NCBI RefSeq assembly: GCF_000238915.1
Contig: NZ_BAEG01000092.1
Coordinates: 37,417-101,416, forward strand
Length of the DNA: 64,000 nucleotides
DNA from: Arthrobacter globiformis NBRC 12137
GTDB taxonomy: Bacteria > Actinomycetota > Actinomycetes > Actinomycetales > Micrococcaceae
Direction: 5' to 3'
Of this stretch, positions 16,838 through 25,091 are shown in pieces (the first letter of the stretch is position 1; every line of letters starts with the position of its first letter). Made by a program: the position numbers and the translations under genes. The notes beneath the pieces were generated by a model, which was given only the letters and a program-made list of their open reading frames with translations, had not been told where the DNA came from and ran no database searches.

Positions 16838-17782
16838 CTAGCTGAGGCCGAGAACGTCGGCCAGCGGCACCCCGCTGACATAGATTTCCGCCCGGACGGC
16901 ACCTACGGCCGTGACGGCTGTGTGGGTGAGCTGCGCTTCAATCCGCGGAAGGTCGCAGACGCCGCCGGGCTGCACCGCGCCCGTCAGGTTCACCACCACG
17001 GTGGTGCCGTCGAGATAGCCGGAGGCGTACTGGAGCGAGGAAGCCGACAGCGCGTTGTACAGCCCGCTGGCCGGCGGCGCGCCCGGGCCGGACAACAGCC
17101 TGCTCATGGCCGCCTGCAGCGGCTCGCTGATGGCGGAGTCGGCATTGCGCACGGCCACCAGGCTGTCGTTGCAGCCAAAGCGTACGCCGGACCGGCCGCC
17201 GTCGTCGATGGCAACGTAGTAGACCGCAGTGCCGGCGCTGGCAGCGCCGGAGGCCGCGCCCGGACCCGCACCCGGTGACATGGAACCCGGTGCGTTGGAG
17301 CCCGTCGTGGGCCCTGGGGAAGCGGGGCCGGCTGCGGCGCCGGAGGCAGGCGCGGGCTGGTCGCCGGTTCCGCCCGGCAACTGCGCCTGGGTGTCCGGAC
17401 CGACGCCGGCCGGCTCGCCAGCAGTCGGGCCGCCCGGGTTTGAGCCCGCGGACGGGGGAGCCAATCCGGCCGACTGGATGGGTTCGGAAACCCCGGCGGC
17501 TGTGCCCTGACCTGCTGTTCCCTGACCTGCCGTGCCCTGACCAGCACCCTGGCCGGAGGCTCCCAGCGCGGGGCCCGGTCCGGATCCGGAGGCGGCGGGT
17601 GAGCCGGCTTCCCCGGGCGGGTTCACTGGGGGTGCCGGGCGTGGCTCGGGGGCTGCCGCAGGGGCGGCCCCGGCGTCGTACGCGTTTTGGAGGGGGGCGC
17701 AGGAGGTGAGCCACAAGGGAAGTGCCAGGCAGAAAGCGGCAACCGCCGTCGTCAGCGGTCTGACTCCCCAGCTCGACTTCAT
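16838..17782 (-). CDS. lipoprotein with GerMN domain
   Basis: A 314-residue predicted lipoprotein. ATG 17782 gives a signal peptide with lipobox LTSC (lipidated Cys28). Residues ~30-185 are Pro/Gly/Ala/Gln-rich, including three GQGTA units made by 15-bp repeats near 17506-17545. The C-terminal ~125 residues (YYVAIDDGGRSG... to VVVNLTGAVQPGG...) match the GerMN domain pattern found in LpqB and germination proteins. It is probably on the outer face of the membrane with a wall-spanning linker. Function unknown; possible role in envelope maintenance. Upstream GGGAG is 11-13 nt from the start. Confidence 0.75.
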   Translation of the reverse strand: MKSSWGVRPLTTAVAAFCLALPLWLTSCAPLQNAYDAGAAPAAAPEPRPAPPVNPPGEAGSPAASGSGPGPALGASGQGAGQGTAGQGTAGQGTAAGVSEPIQSAGLAPPSAGSNPGGPTAGEPAGVGPDTQAQLPGGTGDQPAPASGAAAGPASPGPTTGSNAPGSMSPGAGPGAASGAASAGTAVYYVAIDDGGRSGVRFGCNDSLVAVRNADSAISEPLQAAMSRLLSGPGAPPASGLYNALSASSLQYASGYLDGTTVVVNLTGAVQPGGVCDLPRIEAQLTHTAVTAVGAVRAEIYVSGVPLADVLGLS

Positions 17783-17944
17783 GACTGCACCGCACTCCCT
17801 GCCCCGGCACGTCCCGTACATCAACGTTACGGCGGGGCGGCGGGCCGGGGAACGGTGCCCGGGTGTCAGTTTGGCCGCAGCTCAGTCACGGATTGGTTGC
17901 AGCCTGCCCTCGCTGGCGGCCGGCATGCAGAGACCGGAAGAAAG

Positions 17945-17981
17945 CGCATGCCCCTGGCCGCTCGACGGCCGGGGGCATGCG
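17945..17981 (-). terminator. terminator of the FMN reductase gene
   Basis: A 16-bp stem (17945-17960 with 17966-17981, one G-U pair) and a 6-nt loop CTCGAC start 15 bp past the stop codon. On the minus strand the stem is followed by CTTTCTTCC, a typical intrinsic terminator tail. Confidence 0.88.
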
Positions 17982-17996
17982 GACGAGCGGAGCAGC

Positions 17997-18563
17997 CTAG
18001 GCAGCAGCGCCGGCCGGCTCGACGGCGGCAAGGGCGCCGAAGAGTTCCTTGATCTGCTCAACGACCTCGGCGTCGTCCTTCGGGTGGGTCTCCGCGAAGC
18101 GGACCATGGAGCCGGGGACGGCGAGCTTAGCGTCCTCCAGGACGCGGGCGCCGGCGATACCGACAGCCTTGCGGGCCTCGTCCTGGGCCCAGACCCCGCC
18201 GAACTGGCCAAAGGCGGTGCCGACGACGGCGGTGGGCTTTCCGGCGAGGGCACCGGCGCCGAACGGGCGGGACAGCCAGTCGATGGCGTTCTTCAGCGAG
18301 GCTGGCATGGTCCCGTTGTGCTCGGGGGTGACCAACAGCAGGGCATCTGCCTGGCCGGCTGCCTCACGCAGTGCGGTGGCGGCTGCCGGGACCTGGCCTT
18401 CGACGTCGATGTCCTCGTTGTAGAACGGGATGTTGCCCAGGCTCTCGTGGATCACGATCTCGACGCCTTCCGGGGCGTTCAGCTGGATGGCTTCGGCAAG
18501 CTTGCGGTTGTGGGAGTCGGCGCGCAGGCTTCCCACCAGGGCGAGGACGGTGCTCTCGGACAT
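17997..18563 (-). CDS. NAD(P)H-dependent FMN reductase
   Basis: A 188-residue flavodoxin-fold NADPH-dependent FMN reductase (ArsH/ChrR/azoreductase-like). The flavin phosphate loop is LVGSLRADSHNRKLAEAI. TPEHNGTMPASLKNAIDWLSRP is the classic signature, and the GQFGG loop follows. It reduces flavins, quinones or azo compounds in the cytoplasm. ATG 18563 has AAGGAG upstream. Divergent from a TetR gene with a palindromic operator between them, so it is likely repressed by that TetR and induced by quinone-like or electrophilic compounds. Confidence 0.88.
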   Translation of the reverse strand: MSESTVLALVGSLRADSHNRKLAEAIQLNAPEGVEIVIHESLGNIPFYNEDIDVEGQVPAAATALREAAGQADALLLVTPEHNGTMPASLKNAIDWLSRPFGAGALAGKPTAVVGTAFGQFGGVWAQDEARKAVGIAGARVLEDAKLAVPGSMVRFAETHPKDDAEVVEQIKELFGALAAVEPAGAAA

Positions 18564-18642
18564 GTGAACTCCTTAGGTCTTGCCGCGGAACGCTCCGTGG
18601 CGGGTGGTTCTGGAGGCGTTTGGTGCCTTCATCAAGACTAAA

Positions 18643-18656
18643 CGGACTACGGTCCG
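18643..18656. promoter_or_regulatory. TetR-type operator CGGAC-N4-GTCCG
   Basis: CGGACTACGGTCCG lies within AAACGGACTACGGTCCGGATA in the divergent FMN reductase/TetR gap, 80 bp from one start and 32 bp from the other. A CGGAC...GTCCG core is common in actinobacterial TetR autoregulated promoters. TATTAT at 18659-18664 or TAGAAT at 18675-18680 could be the -10 of the tetR gene. Confidence 0.65.
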
Positions 18657-18687
18657 GATATTATTCCCCGGGTCTAGAATGCTTGGT

Positions 18688-19305
18688 GTGAGCCTCATCC
18701 CCATCCGCCCCGGGTCTTCGCCCGGATCCGGAGCGGAACGCAGCGACGCTGCCCGCAACCGGGAGCTGCTGCTGTGCGCTGCCCGGCAGCTCGTGGAGGA
18801 GTGCGGCGCCGACGGCGTGACCATGGACAAGCTGGCGGAGCGCGCAGGCGTGGGCAAGGGGACGGTGTTCCGCCGTTTCGGCAGCCGCGCCGGCCTCATG
18901 ATGACCCTGCTGAGCGACGCCGAGGCCGAATTCCAGGGCCGCTTCATGTTCGGGCCGCCGCCGCTTGGTCCCGGGGCGCCGCCGCTGGAACGGCTGATCG
19001 CCTTCGGTGCCGAACGCATCCGCTACGTCCTGGAATACGGTGAGCTCGCGAGGGCCGCCGAAGCGTCCCTGCACAACAGGTTCGAGGCACCCCCGGCGGT
19101 GCTGTGGCACCGGCACATCGAGCACCTGTTGCGCTCGGCGGGCTTCGATGCGGACCCGTGGCTGATGGCCATGTCGCTCAGCGCAACCCTCGATCCCGAC
19201 CGGCTGCTGCACGCCGTCCGCGTGCAGCACGTTTCACAGGAGCGGCTCGAGGAGTCATGGCGCCAGCTCGTCACCCGCGTCGCAGGGGGTACCGTGGCAC
19301 CATGA
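18688..19305 (+). CDS. TetR family transcriptional regulator
   Basis: A 205-residue TetR regulator. The helix-turn-helix is at ~residues 20-65 (NRELLLCAARQLVEECG... VTMDKLAERAGVGKGTVFRRFGS). GTG 18688 was chosen because TAGAAT sits seven bases before it (leaderless); ATG 18679, three codons upstream, is the alternative. It probably represses itself and the divergent FMN reductase through the operator at 18643-18656. The stop overlaps the ATG of the following oxidoreductase (ATGA), so that gene is co-expressed. Confidence 0.85.
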   Translation: MSLIPIRPGSSPGSGAERSDAARNRELLLCAARQLVEECGADGVTMDKLAERAGVGKGTVFRRFGSRAGLMMTLLSDAEAEFQGRFMFGPPPLGPGAPPLERLIAFGAERIRYVLEYGELARAAEASLHNRFEAPPAVLWHRHIEHLLRSAGFDADPWLMAMSLSATLDPDRLLHAVRVQHVSQERLEESWRQLVTRVAGGTVAP

Positions 19306-20369
19306 GCACCGATTCCTCGACGTCCGCCGCCCCCATTCGCACCGCCGTGGTGGGCTTCGGCCTGTCCGGCCGGGTATTCCATGCGCCGCTGGTCGCCGCG
19401 GACCCCGGCTATTCGCTGGACGTGATCGCCACCTCTGACCCCGGCCGGCAGGCGGCCGCAGCGGGACAGTACCCGGGCGTGAAAACAGTGCCCGACGGCG
19501 ATGCCGTCCTTGCGCTCGCTGCTGACCTTGACCTTGTGGTCCTGGGGACCCCGCCGGCCACCCATTACCCGCTGGCGAAGGCCGCGCTCGAGGCCGGGCT
19601 CGACGTCGTCGTTGACAAGCCGTTCGCCGTGACGAGCGCCCAGGGGCAGGAACTGATCGCGCTCGCGGAGCGGCTGGGGCGGGTGCTGACGGTGTTCCAG
19701 AACAGGCGCTGGGACGGGGACTACCTCACGGTCAAAGCCTTGCTGGAGGGCGGCGTGCTGGGCGAGGTGACGCGGTTCGAGTCACGCTTTGAACGGTGGT
19801 CGCCCGAAGTTTCCAAGGCCTGGAAGGCGGAGGCCACGGCGGCCGACGGCGGCGGCGTCCTGTTCGACCTCGGCACCCACCTCCTGGACCAGGCGCTCCA
19901 GCTTTTCGGGCCGGGCACGGTGGTCCATGCCGAGCTCCAGGCCCGGCGCCCGGGAGAAAAGACGGATGACGATTGCTTCGTGGTCCTGCGGCACGGGAAC
20001 GGCGTGGTCAGCCACCACTGGATGAACATGCTCTGCGCGCAGCAGGGACCGCGCTACCGGGTCCTCGGCACCGGCGGCGGCTACACCAAGCACGGCGTGG
20101 ACCCGCAGGAGCCGTACATCGTGGCCGGCGGGAGCCCGCTGGACGCAGAGTACGGTGTGGAGGCCGCCGAATGGGCCGGGCAGCTGGGCCGCGACGGGCA
20201 CCTGGACCGGCTGCCCACCGAGCGCGGAAACTACCCGGAGTTCTACCGGATCCTCGCCGCAAAGATTTCCGACGGCGGCTCCGCCTCAGCCCTGTCCGTC
20301 CCGGTAGATCCTGCCGGCCCCGTGGAAGTCCTCAAGCTGATAGAGCAGGCCCGGGAACTGGCTGGTTAA
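19302..20369 (+). CDS. Gfo/Idh/MocA family oxidoreductase
   Basis: A 355-residue NAD(P)-dependent oxidoreductase. The Rossmann motif is AVVGFGLSGRVFHAPLV, the family motif is VDKPFAVTSAQGQELIALAERLG, and the catalytic-domain segment is GGGVLFDLGTHLLDQALQLFG with the conserved Asp-x3-His. It resembles the E. coli YdgJ/YhhX branch. Substrate is probably a sugar, inositol or a derivative. ATG 19302 overlaps the TetR stop by four bases (ATGA), giving translational coupling. Ends at a long inverted repeat. Confidence 0.88.
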   Translation: MSTDSSTSAAPIRTAVVGFGLSGRVFHAPLVAADPGYSLDVIATSDPGRQAAAAGQYPGVKTVPDGDAVLALAADLDLVVLGTPPATHYPLAKAALEAGLDVVVDKPFAVTSAQGQELIALAERLGRVLTVFQNRRWDGDYLTVKALLEGGVLGEVTRFESRFERWSPEVSKAWKAEATAADGGGVLFDLGTHLLDQALQLFGPGTVVHAELQARRPGEKTDDDCFVVLRHGNGVVSHHWMNMLCAQQGPRYRVLGTGGGYTKHGVDPQEPYIVAGGSPLDAEYGVEAAEWAGQLGRDGHLDRLPTERGNYPEFYRILAAKISDGGSASALSVPVDPAGPVEVLKLIEQARELAG

Positions 20370-20377
20370 GCACGTAA

Positions 20378-20427
20378 CCGCTGGGTGAGCTTGTCGAAAC
20401 CTCGGTTTCGACAAGCTCACCCAGCGG
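20378..20427. terminator. long perfect inverted repeat between convergent genes (bidirectional terminator; dispersed-repeat type)
   Basis: Two 24-bp perfect arms (20378-20401 and 20404-20427) containing GGTTTCGACAAGCTCACCC and its complement, with a 2-nt centre. It lies 8 bp past the oxidoreductase stop and 14 bp from the ald stop. From general knowledge, GTTTCGACAAGCTCA-type palindromes are frequent between genes in Arthrobacter and Microbacterium relatives; this is one member. Confidence 0.85.
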
Positions 20428-20441
20428 CGGTCACTCGGCTG

Positions 20442-21560
20442 CTAAGCGGAGACCAGCTCGTGCCAGTCCGCTACCAGGGGCAGGTTGTGCGCCTCGGAGA
20501 CGGAGAGGTGTGCCACGTGGCCTCCGGCGATGTTCAGGCCGGCGGCGAGTGCCGGGTCCTTCTCGAAGGCGGCCTTCACGCCGAGGTTTGCCAGGGCCAC
20601 GCCGTAGCGGAGCGTGACATTGGTCAGCGCGTAGGTGGAGGTGTTCGGGACGGCGCCGGGCATGTTGGCGACGCAGTAGAAGATCGTGTTGTGGACCTTG
20701 TACGTGGGTTCCTGGTGCGTGGTGGGGCGGGTGTCCTCGAAGCAGCCGCCCTGGTCCACGGCGATGTCCACCAGTACCGAGCCGGGCTTCATGCGGGCGA
20801 CGAGCTCGTTGGTCACCAGCTTGGGTGCCTTGGCGCCGGGGATCAGGACCGAGCCGATCACGAGGTCCGCGTCCACCACGGACTTCTCGATCTCGTACTT
20901 GTTGGATGCCACGGTCTTGAGCCGGCCCTGGTACTGGGCGTCGAGTTCGCGCAGCCGGTTGATGTTGATGTCCAGGATGGTGACGTCGGCGCCGAGTCCC
21001 AGCGCCATGGCGGCTGCATTGGTGCCTGCGACGCCTGCACCCAGGACCACGACCTTGGCGGGGCGGACGCCGGGAACGCCGCCGAGGAGCACACCCTTGC
21101 CGCCGGCGGGCGCCATCAGGGAAGTCGCGCCGACCTGGACGGACAGCCGGCCGGCCACCTCGGACATGGGGGCGAGCAGGGGCAGGGTGCGGCCTTCCTG
21201 AACGGTTTCGTAGGCGATGGCGGTGACGCCGGAGTTGATGAGGGCCCGGGTCAGCTCGGGCTCGGCGGCCAGGTGCAGGTAGGTGAAGAGGATCAGGCCC
21301 TTGCGGAAACGGTGGTACTCGGCCTTGATGGGTTCCTTGACCTTCATCACCATGTCCGCGCGGGACCAGACCTCGTCCGCGTCGGCGACGATTTCGGCGC
21401 CCGCGATCGCGTATTCCTCGTCGGTGATGCCGGAGCCCAGGCCCGCGCCGCGCTCCACCAGGACCGTGTGGCCGTGGGTGCGGAATTCGTGAACGCCGGC
21501 AGCCGTGATGGCGACGCGGAATTCGTTGTTCTTGATCTCTTTGGGGACACCGATGATCAT
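20442..21560 (-). CDS. ald: alanine dehydrogenase
   Basis: A 372-residue NAD-dependent L-alanine dehydrogenase: alanine + NAD + water to pyruvate, ammonium and NADH. It starts MIIGVPKEIKNNEFRVAITAAGV, the family N-terminus. The substrate-binding segments VMKVKEPIKAEY and FTYLHLAAE are present, and NAD binds at VVVLGAGVAGTNAAAMALGLGADVTILD. ATG 21560 has GGAG nine bases upstream; a start ten codons earlier is less likely. Divergent from a PucR-type regulator, which recalls AdeR control of ald in Bacillus subtilis. Confidence 0.95.
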   Translation of the reverse strand: MIIGVPKEIKNNEFRVAITAAGVHEFRTHGHTVLVERGAGLGSGITDEEYAIAGAEIVADADEVWSRADMVMKVKEPIKAEYHRFRKGLILFTYLHLAAEPELTRALINSGVTAIAYETVQEGRTLPLLAPMSEVAGRLSVQVGATSLMAPAGGKGVLLGGVPGVRPAKVVVLGAGVAGTNAAAMALGLGADVTILDININRLRELDAQYQGRLKTVASNKYEIEKSVVDADLVIGSVLIPGAKAPKLVTNELVARMKPGSVLVDIAVDQGGCFEDTRPTTHQEPTYKVHNTIFYCVANMPGAVPNTSTYALTNVTLRYGVALANLGVKAAFEKDPALAAGLNIAGGHVAHLSVSEAHNLPLVADWHELVSA

Positions 21561-21794
21561 TTTTTGGGCTCCAGATCCGATGGCTTTCAAGGCCGGAATG
21601 TGTGGGGAAGTTGTGATTCCAGAATAGATCCGGCTGTGAGGCGCGCTACAGGAATCCGCTGCCCTGCCCGGGGCTAAACCGCGTGTTTCCGCGGATTTTC
21701 AGTCCGTCAGCTCGACTAATGTCGACCGCTGGGGCGTCAGGTGTCGCCTGATGTCCGTTCGCCCGGGACCCCCTGCGGGACGTAGTCTGTCACC

Positions 21795-23012
21795 ATGCAG
21801 CAGGATGTGGAACAGCTCGTCGAGCGGGTGGCCCTGAAGCTGGGCCGCGGGCTTTCCCTGGAGGACCTCGACGGGCTTTTGCTGGCCTACAGCTCCAACC
21901 AGTCGCATGCGGACCGGGTCCGGGTTAACTTCCTGCTCAGCAAACGGGTGCCGCTAGACGTCAAGAACTGGCAGCTCTCGCACGGCATCGCCACCGCCGT
22001 ACGGCCCGTGGTGGTGCCAGCCAACGAGGAGCTGGGGATGCTTGGGCGCGTCTGCGTCCCGCTGCTGGTCCGTGGGTTCCGGGTAGGTTACCTGTGGGTG
22101 CAGCTGGACGTGGAAGACCAAAGCGCGACGGCGATCCTCGCCGAACTGCCCGGCGTCCGGGACGATCTGGACGTGCTGTCCGGGCTCCTGCTGGACTCCA
22201 ACACCGCGGAATCCGAGTTCAGGCGCAGCCGCGAACGGGAGTTCCTGGCAGCCTGCGCCGGGGAGGCCAATGCGGTGGCTGCCGTGGCGGGCTGGAAGGA
22301 AGTGCAGGACCGCGGGCCCTGGCAGCTGGTCACCGTCCTTGACGCCGACGGCTGGATGGCCGGTCCGGATCCGATCGCCTCGACGCTCATCCACCGCGCT
22401 GCGGCGTTGCAGGCCACCATCGGCGTGGACGCTGTCCTGTTCAGCGCCGGCGCGGAAACCCATTCGGTGGTCCTTTTCCGGGAGTCCACGGGGCGCGCCA
22501 GCCAGGCGCAGGTTCTGGTGCACTACCAGTTGGAGCTTGCCAAGCGTTCCGGCAGGTCCGTGGAGCGGATCATCCTTGGAACCAGTGAGGGATTCAGCCG
22601 CATCAAAGACCTAAGCGAGGCGTACCGGCAGTCCAAGGTTGCCGCCCTGGCAGCGGCGGTTGATCCGCGGCTCGGCGAGCTTGTGGATTGCCGGGCCACG
22701 GGCGTCTACCAGCTCCTGGCATCGGCCGGCGGCGGGGCCGGCGTCTGGAGCGATGCAAGTTCGGTGAATTTCCGGGCCCTTGAGGACCATGACCGGAACG
22801 GGGAACTGCTGCCCGTGTTGGAACTGCTCTACGACAATGACGGTTCCGTCCAGGATGTTGCCGAAAAACTGCATCTGCACCGCAGCAGCATCTACAACCG
22901 GCTGGGCCGCATCCGTCAGCTGCTGGGCGTCGATCCGCTCAAGGGGATGGTGCGGCTGGAGCTGCACGCCGCCCTGAAGGCACGGCGCTGGGCATCAAGG
23001 CCAAGAATCTAA
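21795..23012 (+). CDS. PucR/CdaR-type transcriptional regulator, probably of ald
   Basis: A 405-residue regulator with a sensory N-terminus, a central GGDEF-like segment and a C-terminal PucR helix-turn-helix (SVQDVAEKLHLHRSSIYNRLGRIRQLLG). It is divergent from ald across a 234-bp gap. In B. subtilis the PucR-family AdeR activates ald; the arrangement here suggests the same role, by inference. TAGTCT at 21783-21788 lies six bases before ATG 21795, so the transcript is likely leaderless. The gap also holds TCAGG-TGTCG-CCTGA, a possible binding site. Confidence 0.82.
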   Translation: MQQDVEQLVERVALKLGRGLSLEDLDGLLLAYSSNQSHADRVRVNFLLSKRVPLDVKNWQLSHGIATAVRPVVVPANEELGMLGRVCVPLLVRGFRVGYLWVQLDVEDQSATAILAELPGVRDDLDVLSGLLLDSNTAESEFRRSREREFLAACAGEANAVAAVAGWKEVQDRGPWQLVTVLDADGWMAGPDPIASTLIHRAAALQATIGVDAVLFSAGAETHSVVLFRESTGRASQAQVLVHYQLELAKRSGRSVERIILGTSEGFSRIKDLSEAYRQSKVAALAAAVDPRLGELVDCRATGVYQLLASAGGGAGVWSDASSVNFRALEDHDRNGELLPVLELLYDNDGSVQDVAEKLHLHRSSIYNRLGRIRQLLGVDPLKGMVRLELHAALKARRWASRPRI

Positions 23013-23020
23013 GGAGCAGC

Positions 23021-23332
23021 TTATGCGGCGTTGCCTTCGCCGCTGGGCAACTGCTCAGCGCTCCGCTCGGCGGCCCGTTCGGTGGTCCGCTCCGCGGTCA
23101 GATCGACGGTCCGTTCCAGCGCGACGCCGTCGGGAAGAGGCTGCGGAAGTCCCTGGAGCCGGGTGCGGAACTTGGCGACGCGGCTCTGGACCCACAGGGA
23201 GACTGCCACGAAGACCACGCAGCTGGAGGTAAAAACGGCGGTGTTGTTCAGGCCCATGACGATTCCCAGGGCAGCCGCCAGACCCATTGCGGCGATGCCC
23301 GCCACGATGTGCAACCCCCTGAATCTCACCAC
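23021..23332 (-). CDS. small membrane protein of unknown function
   Basis: A 103-residue protein with two hydrophobic helices (HIVAGIAAMGLAAALGIVMG and AVFTSSCVVFVAVSLWV) and a C-terminal charged tail with AERTTERAAERSAEQ repeats. GTG 23332 was chosen because TACTCT (23344-23339) lies six bases upstream, the leaderless pattern seen elsewhere in the window. GTG 23305, preceded by AGGGGG, would be a shorter alternative. No family recognised. Convergent to the PucR gene with 8 bp between stops. Confidence 0.6.
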   Translation of the reverse strand: MVRFRGLHIVAGIAAMGLAAALGIVMGLNNTAVFTSSCVVFVAVSLWVQSRVAKFRTRLQGLPQPLPDGVALERTVDLTAERTTERAAERSAEQLPSGEGNAA

Positions 23333-23459
23333 GAATAAAGAGTAACCCCGTGCGCCAGCCGGAAACCCTGGTTCCGGGGGATCGTTGCTTGATCCTTATC
23401 ACCGCGTCATTTTTGCGTGCACAGCGGCGATTTACGGCCCATGGAACGAGGCAAGGAGC

Positions 23460-24188
23460 CTAGTCCCGGAGGGTGACCAGCTTCCAGGGCAGGCGCGCGG
23501 GGTTGTCGGGCGAAACGTCCACTGAGATGTCGGCCCGGGCCATGTCCTCTTCCAGGAACAATGTTCCGGTGGCGATGCGTGCGTTGTTGGACGCGATAAC
23601 GCGGCCGTTGGGACCCACGAGCACCACCACGGGCTCGCGGAGCTGAAGGGCGCGGAGGAAGATGCCCTCAAGGTTCGCGAGGGTCAGGTCGCATCCCAGG
23701 ATCTGAATTCCCTGCGCGGTGGGCGCCGGAACGCACAGCGTGATGATGTTGACGTTGATGCCGCCGAAATCAACGTAGGGTCCGACGGCCACGGGCTGTC
23801 CGCTGGCGGTCGGGATGGTGAACCAGTCGCGGGTTGTGTAGTCGTAGTAGTTCAGCGAGTCCGGGTTGAGGTCATGGGTGACGAAACGGGGTTCGCCTGT
23901 CCGCTGCGTCCGCCACCACTCCAGCCAGTGGGTTGCTTCCCTGAGGCTCCCGGGAGCGTAGGCGATGCCGGCGCCGACGATGATGTCCGAGTGCTGCTTG
24001 ATGAAATTCGCCAGTTCCTGCTTCAGGTACAGGAATTCGCTGCGGCGGGGGACGCCTGATGCCGCTGCCGCCGCGGCCGTGACGGTGTCCGCAATCTTCT
24101 CCAGGTCGACGAAAACGCGGCTGATGCTCGAGGAGAGTGCGGTGGCTGTCCGCTCGAGGGCTTCTTCTACGGTCTCCACGTCACGCAC
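23460..24188 (-). CDS. Cache (PDC) sensor-domain protein without output domain
   Basis: A 242-residue protein with a PAS-like extracellular-type Cache fold: DYTTRDWFTIPTASGQPVAVGPYVDFGGINVNIITLCVP is the central ligand-binding region. There is no signal peptide, membrane segment, kinase or methyl-accepting domain. The start (GTG 24188) overlaps the end of the GntR gene by 8 bp, so the two are translationally coupled. A soluble Cache domain bound to a GntR repressor may sense an amino acid or organic acid; this is inference from the pairing. Confidence 0.75.
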   Translation of the reverse strand: MRDVETVEEALERTATALSSSISRVFVDLEKIADTVTAAAAAASGVPRRSEFLYLKQELANFIKQHSDIIVGAGIAYAPGSLREATHWLEWWRTQRTGEPRFVTHDLNPDSLNYYDYTTRDWFTIPTASGQPVAVGPYVDFGGINVNIITLCVPAPTAQGIQILGCDLTLANLEGIFLRALQLREPVVVLVGPNGRVIASNNARIATGTLFLEEDMARADISVDVSPDNPARLPWKLVTLRD

Positions 24189-24957
24189 CTTCTTCGGGCC
24201 GCATCGTCAATCTGAGATGCTGCTCTATCAAGTATTCGGTCTCGTTGCGGCTGTGGCGCTCTGCCGCGCTGGCGGCCACGTCAGCGTCCCGCGCCCTGAT
24301 CGCATCAACGATGGCGGCGTGTTCCTCCACGGACTTGCCGTCGATGCCGCCCTGGCCGGAGTGCCCCCACCACAGGGTCATGAGTTCGGCTTCAAGCTGA
24401 AGGGCCGCCGAGGTCAGCCTGCTGGACTGCGCTGCGATGCTGACGGCAACGTGGAACCGGCTGTCCATGCGGCGGCGCTCCCGGTCATCGGCCGCGTCCC
24501 GGTGGCGCCTCGCCAGATCTTCGAGGTGCTCCACATTCTTGGGATCCGCCCGGCCGGCGGCAAGCCGCGCGGACATTGAGGCGATGGCGGCCCCCAGGTC
24601 GCCGAGGTCCCTGAGGGCCTCGGTGCTCGTTTCCCGAAGCTTGGCCTGCAACTGTGAATCCGTGAATTCGATCTGCCGGCGAATCACACTGCCGCCGCTG
24701 CGTCCCCGGCTGGTTTCGATCAGGCCCTTCGTCCGCAGGGCGGCCAGGGACTGCCGGAGGGTGATCGGGGAGATGCCCAGTTCCCCGGCAAGTACGGACT
24801 CCGTGGGCAGCCTGTCACCTTCGGTGAGGATGCCCATCAGAATGGCGGTTTCGATCTGGTAGGAGACCTGGTCGGCCCGGCCCAGCCCCTCTGGCTCGCT
24901 TCCGCGGAGGAGCAGCAGCAGGTCAAGCGCGGAAGTGGAAATTGCCGCACTTTCCAT
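24181..24957 (-). CDS. GntR family regulator, FadR/FCD type
   Basis: A 258-residue regulator. The winged helix-turn-helix is at ~25-95 (GILTEGDRLPTESVLAGELGISPITLRQSLAALRTKGLIETSRGR), followed by an all-helical FCD ligand domain with DSRFHVAVSIAAQSSRL and the metal-binding histidine pattern ending AAERHSRNETEYLI. ATG 24957 has AGGAGG seven bases upstream; longer frames are not supported. It ends within the Cache gene start. Typical ligands are organic or amino acids. The target is not adjacent; possibly self-regulated. Confidence 0.85.
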   Translation of the reverse strand: MESAAISTSALDLLLLLRGSEPEGLGRADQVSYQIETAILMGILTEGDRLPTESVLAGELGISPITLRQSLAALRTKGLIETSRGRSGGSVIRRQIEFTDSQLQAKLRETSTEALRDLGDLGAAIASMSARLAAGRADPKNVEHLEDLARRHRDAADDRERRRMDSRFHVAVSIAAQSSRLTSAALQLEAELMTLWWGHSGQGGIDGKSVEEHAAIVDAIRARDADVAASAAERHSRNETEYLIEQHLRLTMRPEEGA

Positions 24958-25091
24958 TCCCAGGCCTCCTGCAGTCCGTGGCTCCGATGTCACCGGCGTC
25001 GATGCCCGGGCTTCGGGCGTCAGCGCTTTTTCGATTACCTTCAATCTTTGCACATTTACTTTTTTCGGCCACTGCCGCGCCGTGCGGGGCG

